From an uncultured Bacteriovorax sp. (GTDB lineage: Bacteria > Bdellovibrionota > Bacteriovoracia > Bacteriovoracales > Bacteriovoracaceae), in NCBI GenBank assembly GCA_946480715.1, contig CAMLKK010000049.1:1-16424 (forward strand): a stretch of 16,424 nt of DNA. Direction: 5' to 3'. Within the stretch, counting starts at the first letter, position 1, and each line of letters starts with the position of its first letter. The notes below the pieces were generated by a model. It was not told the DNA's origin and made no database searches. It was given only the letters and a program-made list of their open reading frames with translations. This document shows positions 8,158 to 14,506 of this stretch, in pieces. The position numbers and the translations under genes were made by a program.

Positions 8158-8628
8158 TTCTAAAATTTCAACAAGCTTTGATTTCGCCATCATGAGTTTT
8201 TGGAATTCAGATTCAATCAATACTCGTTTAGCGTAATTATCAGTCTGTCTTTCAGGTTTTGCCTGAAGCACTTCGCGAACAGGATAAGCAGGTTCATCAT
8301 CTGAATCAAAATTGTAAGGATCAAATTCAGTTTGTTCGACTGCAGAGAAGCTCTCTTCTACTAAAGACTCGCGAGGCATAAGACTTTTCATCTCTGCCTT
8401 CGCGCGTTCAATAGTTAATTTATCTTCGAAGAGGAGTTTTTTGATCATCATGATTGCTTCAATATCCCGGTGCTCATAAAGCTTTTGTCCGGTCGTTGAA
8501 ACAAGAGGAGCTATTTCGTCGAATTCAGATTCCCAAAAACGGAGTACATAAGATTTAACACCAGTGAGGCCACACACTTCATTAATTTTGAAGGAAGATT
8601 TGTTAGGAATTTCAATTGGTCCAAACAT
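8119..8628 (-). CDS. MerR family transcriptional regulator
   Basis: DNA-binding regulator, 169 aa. Residues 11-80 are a MerR-type winged helix: a first helix-turn-helix FKINEVCGLTGVKSYVLRFW (13-32), the Glu-Ser-Glu-Phe start of the wing, and the second helix-turn-helix YEHRDIEAIMMIKKLLFE (51-68). Then comes an acidic linker (about 90-125, with DFDSDDE-like content) and a helical C-terminus (135-165) likely to dimerise. No cysteine cluster for metal sensing is visible, so the ligand is unknown. It lies 24 bp downstream of the IHF-alpha-like gene, a pairing found in many deltaproteobacterial genomes, and is probably cotranscribed with it. The 3' end runs into the end of the prenyltransferase gene on the other strand. 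The ribosome binding site (GGGAG) is 11 bases from the ATG, rather far. Confidence 0.88.
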   Translation of the reverse strand: MFGPIEIPNKSSFKINEVCGLTGVKSYVLRFWESEFDEIAPLVSTTGQKLYEHRDIEAIMMIKKLLFEDKLTIERAKAEMKSLMPRESLVEESFSAVEQTEFDPYNFDSDDEPAYPVREVLQAKPERQTDNYAKRVLIESEFQKLMMAKSKLVEILELTEALYKKNNWR

Positions 8629-8652
8629 TACTTTCGTGGCTCCCGCTGCTTT

Positions 8653-9084
8653 TTAATCGTTGTCTTCGTCTTCCGGTGAGAAGTCTACATCATCTTCACC
8701 ATCATCAGTGTTCGACATGAATGAGCTAAGTGCTCTTGCCGTTCCTTCTTTCGGTGGAAGTGATTTATTTTCATTTCCTTTTTCATCAAGACGGTGAGCA
8801 TAGCGAACTGTCACGTCTTCTTTTAGAACTTGAGAAGGTTTGAAAGTTAAAACTCTTCTCGCAGAGATGTCCATCGCTTCACCCGTTTGCGGATTTCTTC
8901 CTACGCGTGTTGCTTTGTCTCTGATTGAAAAATTACCAAAACCAGATATCTTAACTTTCTCTCCTTTTGAGAGAGTGTCTTTGATAACTTTAAAGACAAG
9001 ATCTACTAAATCAGCAGCTTCTTTCTTAGAAAAACCTGCTTCTTTGTATACTCGCTCTACGATATCGGCCTTCGTTAAGCTCAT
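8653..9084 (-). CDS. ihfA: IHF alpha-like / HU family DNA-bending protein with acidic tail
   Basis: Histone-like DNA-bending protein, 143 aa. Residues 1-91 are a full HU/IHF fold: helical dimer domain, ISGFGNFSIRDK (46-57), and the beta-arm GRNPQTGE (62-69) whose Pro65 is the DNA-intercalating residue. The DISARRVLTFKPSQVLKEDV stretch is closer to IHF alpha than to HU. After residue 91 there is an extra segment of about 50 residues that ends in a strongly acidic tail (from about 127, TDDGEDDVDFSPEDEDND), whereas ordinary IHF alpha is about 99 aa. The gene has a strong GGAGGAG ribosome binding site before ATG at 9084. It stands downstream of parC after 119 bp and leads merR. HU versus IHF subunit cannot be settled without a tree. 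Confidence 0.88.
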   Translation of the reverse strand: MSLTKADIVERVYKEAGFSKKEAADLVDLVFKVIKDTLSKGEKVKISGFGNFSIRDKATRVGRNPQTGEAMDISARRVLTFKPSQVLKEDVTVRYAHRLDEKGNENKSLPPKEGTARALSSFMSNTDDGEDDVDFSPEDEDND

Positions 9085-9122
9085 TATTCTCCTCCATGAA
9101 AATCAATCGGTGCTTAAACCAT

Positions 9123-9150
9123 ATATTAACAGGTTAACAGGGAAGGTCAT
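9123..9150 (-). promoter_or_regulatory. Possible promoter of the ihfA-merR pair with tandem repeat
   Basis: On the minus strand, ATGACC (9145-9150) and TAATAT (9123-9128) are spaced by 16 bp upstream of ihfA, each matching the sigma-70 boxes in 4 of 6 positions. A perfect tandem duplication of TTAACAGG (plus-strand reading, 9126-9133 and 9134-9141) fills the spacer and could be an operator. The call is weak; the rest of the 119 bp gap is AT-rich and holds no gene. Confidence 0.3.
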
Positions 9151-9186
9151 TTATTTCTATAAAAAAATTCAACTGATTAGATTTAA

Positions 9187-9203
9187 TGGAGCTGTTCGCT
9201 CCA
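9187..9203 (-). terminator. Small hairpin directly after parC, possible weak terminator
   Basis: TGGAGC (9187-9192) and GCTCCA (9198-9203) form a perfect 6 bp stem with a 5-base loop, abutting the parC stop codon. On the parC transcript the hairpin is followed by TTAAATCT and only about 20 bases later by a run of seven T (9161-9167), so it is a poor intrinsic terminator. It may attenuate rather than stop transcription into ihfA. Confidence 0.35.
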
Positions 9204-10637
9204 CTACTTCCGTTTTACCTTCTTTTTACCGCTTTCTTTTTCAATTTTCTTCTGAAGGCTCGCCTTTTCTGCGTCTTTTTGCTTAATCCACGCAGTTAAT
9301 TTGTCGTCCACTTCGCGAAGTTCTTCAATAAGTTTTTTCTCAACGAGAGATTTCGACTTAGCGATACGATCGAATTCTTTCAAAGAAGCGGTATCGTCTT
9401 TCACCATCGCCTGACGTTTTTCAACTTCCTCTTTCGTCATACGATAGATAGGCATATCTGCTAAGTATTCAGCGAAAGTAAATTTCTTTTTATCAAGGTA
9501 ATCAACATACGATTTTCTGTTCGTTGATTTTGTAGCGACTTCATACTCTTTATCTTTAATGAATCGAATGATCTCCGAATTCTGACGAATTTTCTTCTCA
9601 TAGTCTTCGCAAAGAAGTTCATAACGACGTTTAACAACTTCCAGTCTTTTGAGAGCGAAAATTTCGATAATTTCTTCTGGTTGAGCAAAAATTCTTACCC
9701 CACGCTCAGAGATAAGCGTGTAGTTTGGAACAAGCGTAGAAGACGTTCCCATTTTCTTAACAACTTCTTCCAGTGGAGGTTGTTGTCCTTTTTTGAAAAT
9801 GAGTTCAATTTTTACATCGTTGTTAACTGAAGAATCGATGAAGTCTTTGATGTAATCTTCATCAATGTATTTCGTGAGGTAACGATAAATTTTAGTTGCA
9901 TCGTAACCGCGTGGAAGTTCCGTAATATAAATGCTTCCACCGATTTCTTCGAATTTCATTCCGAAGACGAGACGGCCTTTTTCATCCGTTTCAATTTTGT
10001 TTCTATACGTGTGTACGTATGGTTTTAATTTTTTAACTTTACCCGTTTCAACATACTGAATGATTGAAGCAATCAAATCTGAATGGTGGAAACTTGGGAT
10101 AACAGAAGAGAAACCTGTTCCGATCCCTTCAGCTCCGTTAAGTAGCATGATGGGAAGTTTTGGAAGAAGACAAACTGGCTCCATGACTTTTTCATCATAG
10201 TTCGGAACCATTGCGACTTGGTTCATATCATCAAAAAGAAGATACTCTGCTACCTTTCCTAATTTACATTCAATATAACGAGAAGCTGCTGGAGCTGGCT
10301 CCATTCTCTCCCCGAAATATCCTTTTTTATCAATGAGTGGATAGTTGTTCGAGAACGTATAATCTTGGGCCATATTCACAATGGCCGATTCAACAGATGC
10401 TGGACCATGCGGGTGAAGTGTAAGAACCAAACCAGTTGCTGATGATACTTTCATCAATCCCTTTGATTGGTTTTTCCAGAGAGTGAAAAGAATACGTCTT
10501 TGTCCTGGCTTTAAACCATCTTGCAGATAAGGAATCGCACGATCCATCAATGTATAAATTTGATAAAGGCGATATTCTTCTTTTACGATTTCAGTAAGTG
10601 AAACAGAGTCCAGTGAGTGTAAGTAACGTTCTTCCAT
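9204..10637 (-). CDS. parC: Type IIA topoisomerase subunit A, ParC-like, lacking the C-terminal pinwheel
   Basis: DNA cleavage/religation subunit of a type II topoisomerase, 477 aa against about 750 for E. coli ParC. Residues 30-130 carry the winged-helix domain, MDRAIPYLQDGLKPGQRRIL (31-50), HPHG (75-78) and the active-site tyrosine in SRYIE (Tyr121). Then come the tower region with EGIGTGFSS and ITELPRGYDATK, and a long coiled coil (about 330-460). The protein stops there with a basic tail (GKKKVKRK): the DNA-wrapping beta-pinwheel domain is absent. Several signatures (GQRRILF, FSNN, AASRYI, GIGTGFSS) resemble eukaryotic/T4-type enzymes more than enteric ParC. The ATG directly follows the parE TAA with no base between, in the same frame, so translation is probably coupled. 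Gyrase versus topoisomerase IV function is inferred from the lack of a GyrA-type C-terminal domain. Confidence 0.88.
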   Translation of the reverse strand: MEERYLHSLDSVSLTEIVKEEYRLYQIYTLMDRAIPYLQDGLKPGQRRILFTLWKNQSKGLMKVSSATGLVLTLHPHGPASVESAIVNMAQDYTFSNNYPLIDKKGYFGERMEPAPAASRYIECKLGKVAEYLLFDDMNQVAMVPNYDEKVMEPVCLLPKLPIMLLNGAEGIGTGFSSVIPSFHHSDLIASIIQYVETGKVKKLKPYVHTYRNKIETDEKGRLVFGMKFEEIGGSIYITELPRGYDATKIYRYLTKYIDEDYIKDFIDSSVNNDVKIELIFKKGQQPPLEEVVKKMGTSSTLVPNYTLISERGVRIFAQPEEIIEIFALKRLEVVKRRYELLCEDYEKKIRQNSEIIRFIKDKEYEVATKSTNRKSYVDYLDKKKFTFAEYLADMPIYRMTKEEVEKRQAMVKDDTASLKEFDRIAKSKSLVEKKLIEELREVDDKLTAWIKQKDAEKASLQKKIEKESGKKKVKRK

Positions 10638-12710
10638 TTATTTTTTACCTTTAGCTTTTTTTGTCGTTTTTACTGGTGCTTTTTTTGTCGCTTTCGCCGG
10701 CGCTTTAGCCGCTTTTGTTTTTTTCGGCTCATCTTCTGAAGCGGCAATGGCTCCAGTTGATTCTTCGTCTAATAAAAGTTCTTTTCTTAGATTTGTGTCT
10801 TTACCGAAACAAATGTCGAGAGTCTTCTTTGCTGATTCCATGTCTTCAACATTGATTTTTGTAAACTCTTCGCGATTAAGTGTATGTTTGAAAGCTTCTG
10901 GAGACATCTCTCCTAGCCCCTTGTTACGCTGAATTTCGCGAATCTTAACTGATGTATTCTTTTTCAGTTTTTCAAGCTGATCATCGCTTTCAACAAAGAG
11001 TGTTTCTTTGTCGGTGATAACTTCAAAAAGCGGAGCTTTGGCAAATTGAATCGCCCCTTGCTCGAAAAGTTCCGGCCAGAACGTGAAGAAAAAGTTCACG
11101 AGAAGCGTGTTGATGTGACCACCATCTACGTCCGAGTCAGCAAGGAAAACGATTTTCGAATAACGTAGTTCTTGCGAATCAGCTTTTTGACCAATCGTTA
11201 AACCAATTGAGGCCATGATATCCATGAACTCTTGATTGTTAATAACGTCGTTAATAGATGCTTGCATAACGTTCATCGGTTTCCCTTTGAGCGCAATTCC
11301 ACCTTGGTACAATTTATTACGAGCTGAACGAAGTCCACCGATTGCCGAGTCCCCTTCACAAATGAAGAGTGTACATAGGTGACGATCTTTTCTTTCGTTA
11401 GCATCAAGAAGTTTTTCCACTCTTTGCTTTTTAGCTTTTTTCCCTTTAAGAGAAGCGTCTTTTAATTCCTGGAAACGGTGGCGAGATTTCGCACGATCAA
11501 CAACGAGGTCGAGATATTCCTTATTTTTACGTAAGAATTTTTCAATGTTGTCGTTCATGAAGGATTCGATCCCTTTTTCAAGGTTCAAATCACGCACAAG
11601 TTTACGTTTTGTCTGCGACTCAAAACGTGGATTTGGCATGGTAATTCCCATGACAAATGTCATTCCCACTAAAACATCGTTATCGATTACAGAAATTTTT
11701 TCTTTTTTCGCCGCTCTTTCAATTTTGTCTTTAACTGCATTGATGAAAATTCTCTTAACACGGTCATGGTGGAATCCACCATCGAATGTAGGTGTCGAGT
11801 TAACAAAAGAGATGAATTTTTCGCGATCATCGCTCTTTTTATCAATACAAAGTGAAAGGTGAAAATCGATTTTCCCTTTTACTGTTTTTCCTTTTGCATT
11901 TTGCGTTTCATAGATAAAGACTTCTTCTCCAAAAAGCTGAGCACTATTGGCATCAACTCTCTGAGCAAGCTCTAAAAGTCCTTTTTTGAACTGATATCTT
12001 TCGCCGTTAAAAAAGAACGTTAATCCTGGATTGTTGTAGGCCAGATCGATGATACGTTTACGAAGCAGATCTTCATTGATGATGTTGTCTTTATAAACTT
12101 CTTTTGAAAGTGTGAGAGTAACAGCAACACCCGAAGCCCCTTTGAATGGTTTCGGTTTTGTTTTTTTCGTTTCAAGAGCACCGTTAATGAATTCGTAAGT
12201 CTGCTCTTTTTTAGAATTATAGTGCTTGATAGTGGCCACGAAACTGTCTGAAGTAAGACATGTTGCCGCAGCACCTAGACCGTTTTGTCCAAGTGTACGG
12301 AAGAGAAATCCTTTTTCATCTGTCTCTTCGTCTTTGAACTTAGATCCTGTTCTAAATTCCGTGTAAACCTGAGGCACTTTATCGATTGGAAAACCGATAC
12401 CATTATCAGCAATAGTTACTGTCTTTTTATCAGGTGATAAAGTTGTGTGAATTTCTGTGACGTGGCCGCGGTAATATTCATCGATACTGTTGTCGAGAAT
12501 TTCTTCAATGGCCTTCGATTTTGCTTGGTGAAATTTAACCGTTTTAAATTCTACGCCATTTGGTTTGTAGATATAAGTTTCAAGATCTTCGATATCATTT
12601 GAACCAAAAACAAGCGTAATACGATTACGAACATGCCAGCGCTGATCTTTACTTTCAATCAAGGCGTCTTTGGTGTTACCTTTACGTACAACGGGACCGA
12701 CACTACTCAT
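10638..12710 (-). CDS. parE: Type IIA topoisomerase ATPase subunit, ParE-like, with histone H1-like tail
   Basis: ATPase subunit partnering parC, 690 aa. GHKL ATPase domain: EEILDNSIDE (69-78, catalytic Glu and Mg-binding Asn), DNGIGFP (102-108), TGSKF (121-125) and the ATP lid GQNGLGA (141-147). Transducer domain with the QTK loop (366-368). TOPRIM domain: EGDSA (452-456) and DSDVDGGH (525-532); then RNKGLGEM (595-602). The core ends near residue 645. It is followed by a Lys/Ala/Pro tail (662-690, KKTKAAKAPAKATKKAPV and so on) like histone H1 tails and not normal for ParE. That tail contains two runs of seven A on the coding strand, within a 13 bp direct repeat (10654-10666 and 10678-10690). 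Start ATG at 12710 has AAAGGA 8 bp upstream. Together with parC it should relax or decatenate DNA. Confidence 0.9.
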   Translation of the reverse strand: MSSVGPVVRKGNTKDALIESKDQRWHVRNRITLVFGSNDIEDLETYIYKPNGVEFKTVKFHQAKSKAIEEILDNSIDEYYRGHVTEIHTTLSPDKKTVTIADNGIGFPIDKVPQVYTEFRTGSKFKDEETDEKGFLFRTLGQNGLGAAATCLTSDSFVATIKHYNSKKEQTYEFINGALETKKTKPKPFKGASGVAVTLTLSKEVYKDNIINEDLLRKRIIDLAYNNPGLTFFFNGERYQFKKGLLELAQRVDANSAQLFGEEVFIYETQNAKGKTVKGKIDFHLSLCIDKKSDDREKFISFVNSTPTFDGGFHHDRVKRIFINAVKDKIERAAKKEKISVIDNDVLVGMTFVMGITMPNPRFESQTKRKLVRDLNLEKGIESFMNDNIEKFLRKNKEYLDLVVDRAKSRHRFQELKDASLKGKKAKKQRVEKLLDANERKDRHLCTLFICEGDSAIGGLRSARNKLYQGGIALKGKPMNVMQASINDVINNQEFMDIMASIGLTIGQKADSQELRYSKIVFLADSDVDGGHINTLLVNFFFTFWPELFEQGAIQFAKAPLFEVITDKETLFVESDDQLEKLKKNTSVKIREIQRNKGLGEMSPEAFKHTLNREEFTKINVEDMESAKKTLDICFGKDTNLRKELLLDEESTGAIAASEDEPKKTKAAKAPAKATKKAPVKTTKKAKGKK

Positions 12711-12743
12711 TATGAATCCTTTTCAAACTCTAAATATTGGGAA

Positions 12744-12770
12744 ATAATACTAACGTTAGTTTGATGTTAA
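12744..12770 (-). promoter_or_regulatory. Possible parE promoter overlapping a 12 bp palindrome
   Basis: In the 95 bp gap between parE and the divergent exported-protein gene, the minus strand shows TTAACA (12765-12770, 5 of 6 to the -35 box) and TATTAT (12744-12749, 5 of 6 to the -10 box), but with a short 15 bp spacer. The perfect palindrome ACTAACGTTAGT occupies 12749-12760 inside it and would place a bound dimer over the promoter. No convincing promoter for the plus-strand gene is seen. Confidence 0.35.
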
Positions 12771-12805
12771 GGTTAAAGATCACTTACGGTAATCGAAAAG
12801 GTACA

Positions 12806-13417
12806 ATGCGTCACATATTTTTTTCTTTTGCCCTCTGCTTTTTCACCCATTCTCTCTCTGGAGCAGAGCTAAATCTCGCTGCATTACCCTACAAAAAAAA
12901 TGTGAAAGAAAAAATTTTGGAAGGCACTGTGTTCTCCGAATCAAAGGTTGAGAGCACAACTTCTGCCGGTCAATCTCTGAAGTTTTCCATCGCTGGATTA
13001 CACCCCAAAAGTTGTTCGTATGCTTTGAAGAAACTTTCACTGTACGAAAACTACAATCAGTTTTTAGACTTTGTGAAAGAATCGAAATACTCACCAGAAA
13101 AAAAGGAAATTAATTTTCTTCTTTCTCACGTGCTCATGCCCTATGACATGCGATTGGTGTTCAAGCTCGATCGCATAGTAGCGCCTGGAGTTTATCCTTT
13201 CCGTTTTGACGATGGAATTTTGAAAGATTTAACGGGAAACATCCACGTCATCAAACACACGGATAAGGCTTCTGAGCGCTGTCTGTTTTACACAACTGCG
13301 CAGTGGAGTGGTCCGCATACAAGAATTCCTAATTTTATTCTCGAAACTTTTTCTCAAGCGCTCGCAAAACATTCTATGGAAAGATTGTTTAGACTATCAT
13401 CGACATTATCACACTGA
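12806..13417 (+). CDS. Exported protein, possibly START/SRPBCC fold
   Basis: 203 aa protein with an N-terminal signal peptide (residues 1-20, MRHIFFSFALCFFTHSLSGA, likely cleavage before Glu21), so it should be periplasmic or beyond. I use ATG 12806 because AAAAGG lies 4 bases upstream and the signal peptide begins there; the frame extends to 12737 but without a sensible start. Residues 68-200 suggest an SRPBCC/START-like domain: a 'YNQFLDFVKESKYS' segment, alternating beta strands (LLSHVLMPYDMRLVFKLDRI), a 'CLFYTTAQWSG' strand and a long closing amphipathic helix (IPNFILETFSQALAKHSMERL). Two cysteines in the mature protein (70, 159) could pair. Such domains often bind lipids or hydrophobic ligands, but no ligand can be named. 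The fold call is by eye and tentative; the gene is well supported. Confidence 0.8.
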   Translation: MRHIFFSFALCFFTHSLSGAELNLAALPYKKNVKEKILEGTVFSESKVESTTSAGQSLKFSIAGLHPKSCSYALKKLSLYENYNQFLDFVKESKYSPEKKEINFLLSHVLMPYDMRLVFKLDRIVAPGVYPFRFDDGILKDLTGNIHVIKHTDKASERCLFYTTAQWSGPHTRIPNFILETFSQALAKHSMERLFRLSSTLSH

Positions 13418-13484
13418 ATATCACACCAGTATTAACGGGTATAAAAAGAGTGACGAAAGAACTAAAGCAGATTATAAAATTTCA

Positions 13485-13925
13485 ATGAAAGTTTTAAGAA
13501 TAAGTGCGAGCGATACATATCCTATCCGTCAACAAGTGTTGGTTCCGAATCATGATCTTCAAAAAGCAAAGTTTGAAAATGATGACGATGAAGATCTTTC
13601 TTTCCACTTAGGCGCATTTAAAGATTCAAAACTTGTTTCTGTCGCTTCATTTTATTATGAACGCAATCCTCTTTTTCCTGATCAACATCAGTATCAATTG
13701 AGAGGCATGGCCACTCTACCGGCGTATGAACGTCAGGGACTGTCTTCTGAACTTCTCAATATGGCCTTTCCAATCATTAAGCAAAACTTCTGTACACTAC
13801 TGTGGTGTAATGCTCGCGTTTCAGCAGTTGGATTCTACGAGAAAGTAGGATTTAAAAAAGTGAATGATGAAGTTTTCGAAATTGAAGGGATTGGACCACA
13901 CGTTCTTATGTCGAAGTCGATTTAA
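13485..13925 (+). CDS. GNAT family N-acetyltransferase
   Basis: 146 aa acetyltransferase using acetyl-CoA; substrate unknown. Start chosen at ATG 13485 because residue 1 leads straight into the usual first strand (MKVLRISASDTYPIRQQVL); the frame upstream to 13308 overlaps the previous gene and looks non-coding. Motif A, the acetyl-CoA pyrophosphate-binding loop, is RGMATLPAYERQGLSSELL (73-91), with the R/Q-x-x-G-x-A/G pattern in the form ERQGLS. Motif B is NARVSAVGFYEKVGF (109-123), the canonical Ala-x-x-FYxxxGF ending. The short acidic segment ENDDDED (31-37) is unusual. It follows the exported protein after 67 bp with no strong ribosome binding site, and its end overlaps the end of the convergent gene by 20 bp. 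Small 'Ile-Arg-Gln-x-Val-Leu' GNATs like this are common and mostly uncharacterised. Confidence 0.88.
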   Translation: MKVLRISASDTYPIRQQVLVPNHDLQKAKFENDDDEDLSFHLGAFKDSKLVSVASFYYERNPLFPDQHQYQLRGMATLPAYERQGLSSELLNMAFPIIKQNFCTLLWCNARVSAVGFYEKVGFKKVNDEVFEIEGIGPHVLMSKSI

Positions 13926-14256
13926 TATAACAAAATCTCTTCCATGCATTTCTTTCCATCACTTCGTAATTTTTTATAATGCATTTCTTTTTTTCGTCGA
14001 AAATTTTTAAAGGTGCGCAGGCATATTCTTTCGCCTTTTCATCGATGCTTTTTTGGCGGGCCGTTTTACAAAGCTCATTGCCGTCACTATCCACACAAGC
14101 GTAATGCTTTCGTTCGCAGTCGTAAATTAAGTATGGACCACCTTTGTACTTATCATCGAGCGGATAATCTTCTTTGCGAAAATTGGCCGCTGGAGTGCTG
14201 ACCGTATCAGCGGCTTCAATGTTTAATTGTAATAAAAGAAGAAGCAGCATTTTCAT
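13906..14256 (-). CDS. Exported small cysteine-rich protein, unknown function
   Basis: 116 aa, not a family I recognise. N-terminal signal peptide with an unusually short basic part and a run of six leucines (MKMLLLLLLQLNIEA, cleavage probably after residue 15 or 16). The mature protein has six cysteines (47, 54, 63, 80, 92, 109), enough for three disulfides, and is mixed in charge. That pattern suggests a small disulfide-stabilised periplasmic or secreted protein. It is the last gene of the rhomboid operon: its ATG overlaps the preceding stop as TAATG, so translation is coupled. The start region lies inside an inverted repeat (14239-14249 with 14292-14302). Its 3' end overlaps the GNAT gene end by 20 bp on the opposite strand. 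It could be a client or partner of the rhomboid protease or secreted by the type II system; neither is shown by the sequence. Confidence 0.7.
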   Translation of the reverse strand: MKMLLLLLLQLNIEAADTVSTPAANFRKEDYPLDDKYKGGPYLIYDCERKHYACVDSDGNELCKTARQKSIDEKAKEYACAPLKIFDEKKKCIIKNYEVMERNAWKRFCYIKSTST

Positions 14257-14302
14257 TATGCTTTTTTCTCGTCGCTTTTGATTTTTTTCATTGCTGCTTC
14301 TT
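14239..14302 (-). repeat. 11 bp inverted repeat framing the start of the cysteine-rich gene
   Basis: AAGAAGCAGCA (14239-14249) and TGCTGCTTCTT (14292-14302) are perfect reverse complements separated by 42 bases. In the minus-strand mRNA the loop would contain the end of the small coiled-coil gene and the start codon (14256-14254) of the exported protein. The arms coincide with Glu-Ala-Ala codons in one gene and Leu codons in the other, so it may be accidental. Confidence 0.4.
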
Positions 14303-14504
14303 GCAGCTCTTTTAATTCTTTAAGTTCAAATTCAAAGAACATATGGCTCGCCGAAAGTTTCGGCAGAGTTTTTCCAAAACGCATTTCTTCTTCGAATGAT
14401 TTAATGCGATTGTTGAGATTGTTTCTGATTGTGCGCATTTGTTTTGGTGTTTTATCAGCAAAACTTGCTTTTAATTCATCCAGACGTTGTTTGATGTTCG
14501 ACAT
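14256..14504 (-). CDS. Small coiled-coil protein, unknown function
   Basis: 82 aa hydrophilic protein, no signal peptide, no membrane helix and no cysteine. It is almost wholly helical by composition: MSNIKQRLDELKASFADK (1-18), an Asn/Arg-rich helix (21-45), then FEFELKELKELQEAAMKKIK (57-76) with heptad-like Leu/Glu/Lys spacing. I do not recognise a family. It sits 2 bp downstream of the rhomboid gene and shares TAATG with the exported cysteine-rich gene, so the three genes are almost certainly one operon. It could be a cytoplasmic adaptor or a small dimerising protein. The coding call rests on the tight spacing on both sides and on amino-acid composition. Confidence 0.7.
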   Translation of the reverse strand: MSNIKQRLDELKASFADKTPKQMRTIRNNLNNRIKSFEEEMRFGKTLPKLSASHMFFEFELKELKELQEAAMKKIKSDEKKA

Positions 14505-14506
14505 GA

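Noticed and set aside
9100..9116. AATCAA sequence before ihfA as an IHF binding site
   Set aside because: The second half of the consensus (TTR after four bases) is absent; TGC is found instead.
8840..9286. 148-codon plus-strand open frame over the ihfA/parC junction
   Set aside because: It is antisense to two clearly recognised genes, with no ribosome binding site and no domain, so it is a shadow frame.
11545..11862. 105-codon plus-strand frame inside parE
   Set aside because: Fully contained antisense to a well-conserved part of parE, with no independent support.
12737..12805. Longer start of the exported protein
   Set aside because: The extra residues precede a clean signal peptide that begins at ATG 12806 with its own AAAAGG ribosome binding site.
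13308..13484. Longer start of the GNAT protein
   Set aside because: The extension overlaps the previous gene by 110 bp, is unlike any GNAT N-terminus, and the family fold begins right at ATG 13485.
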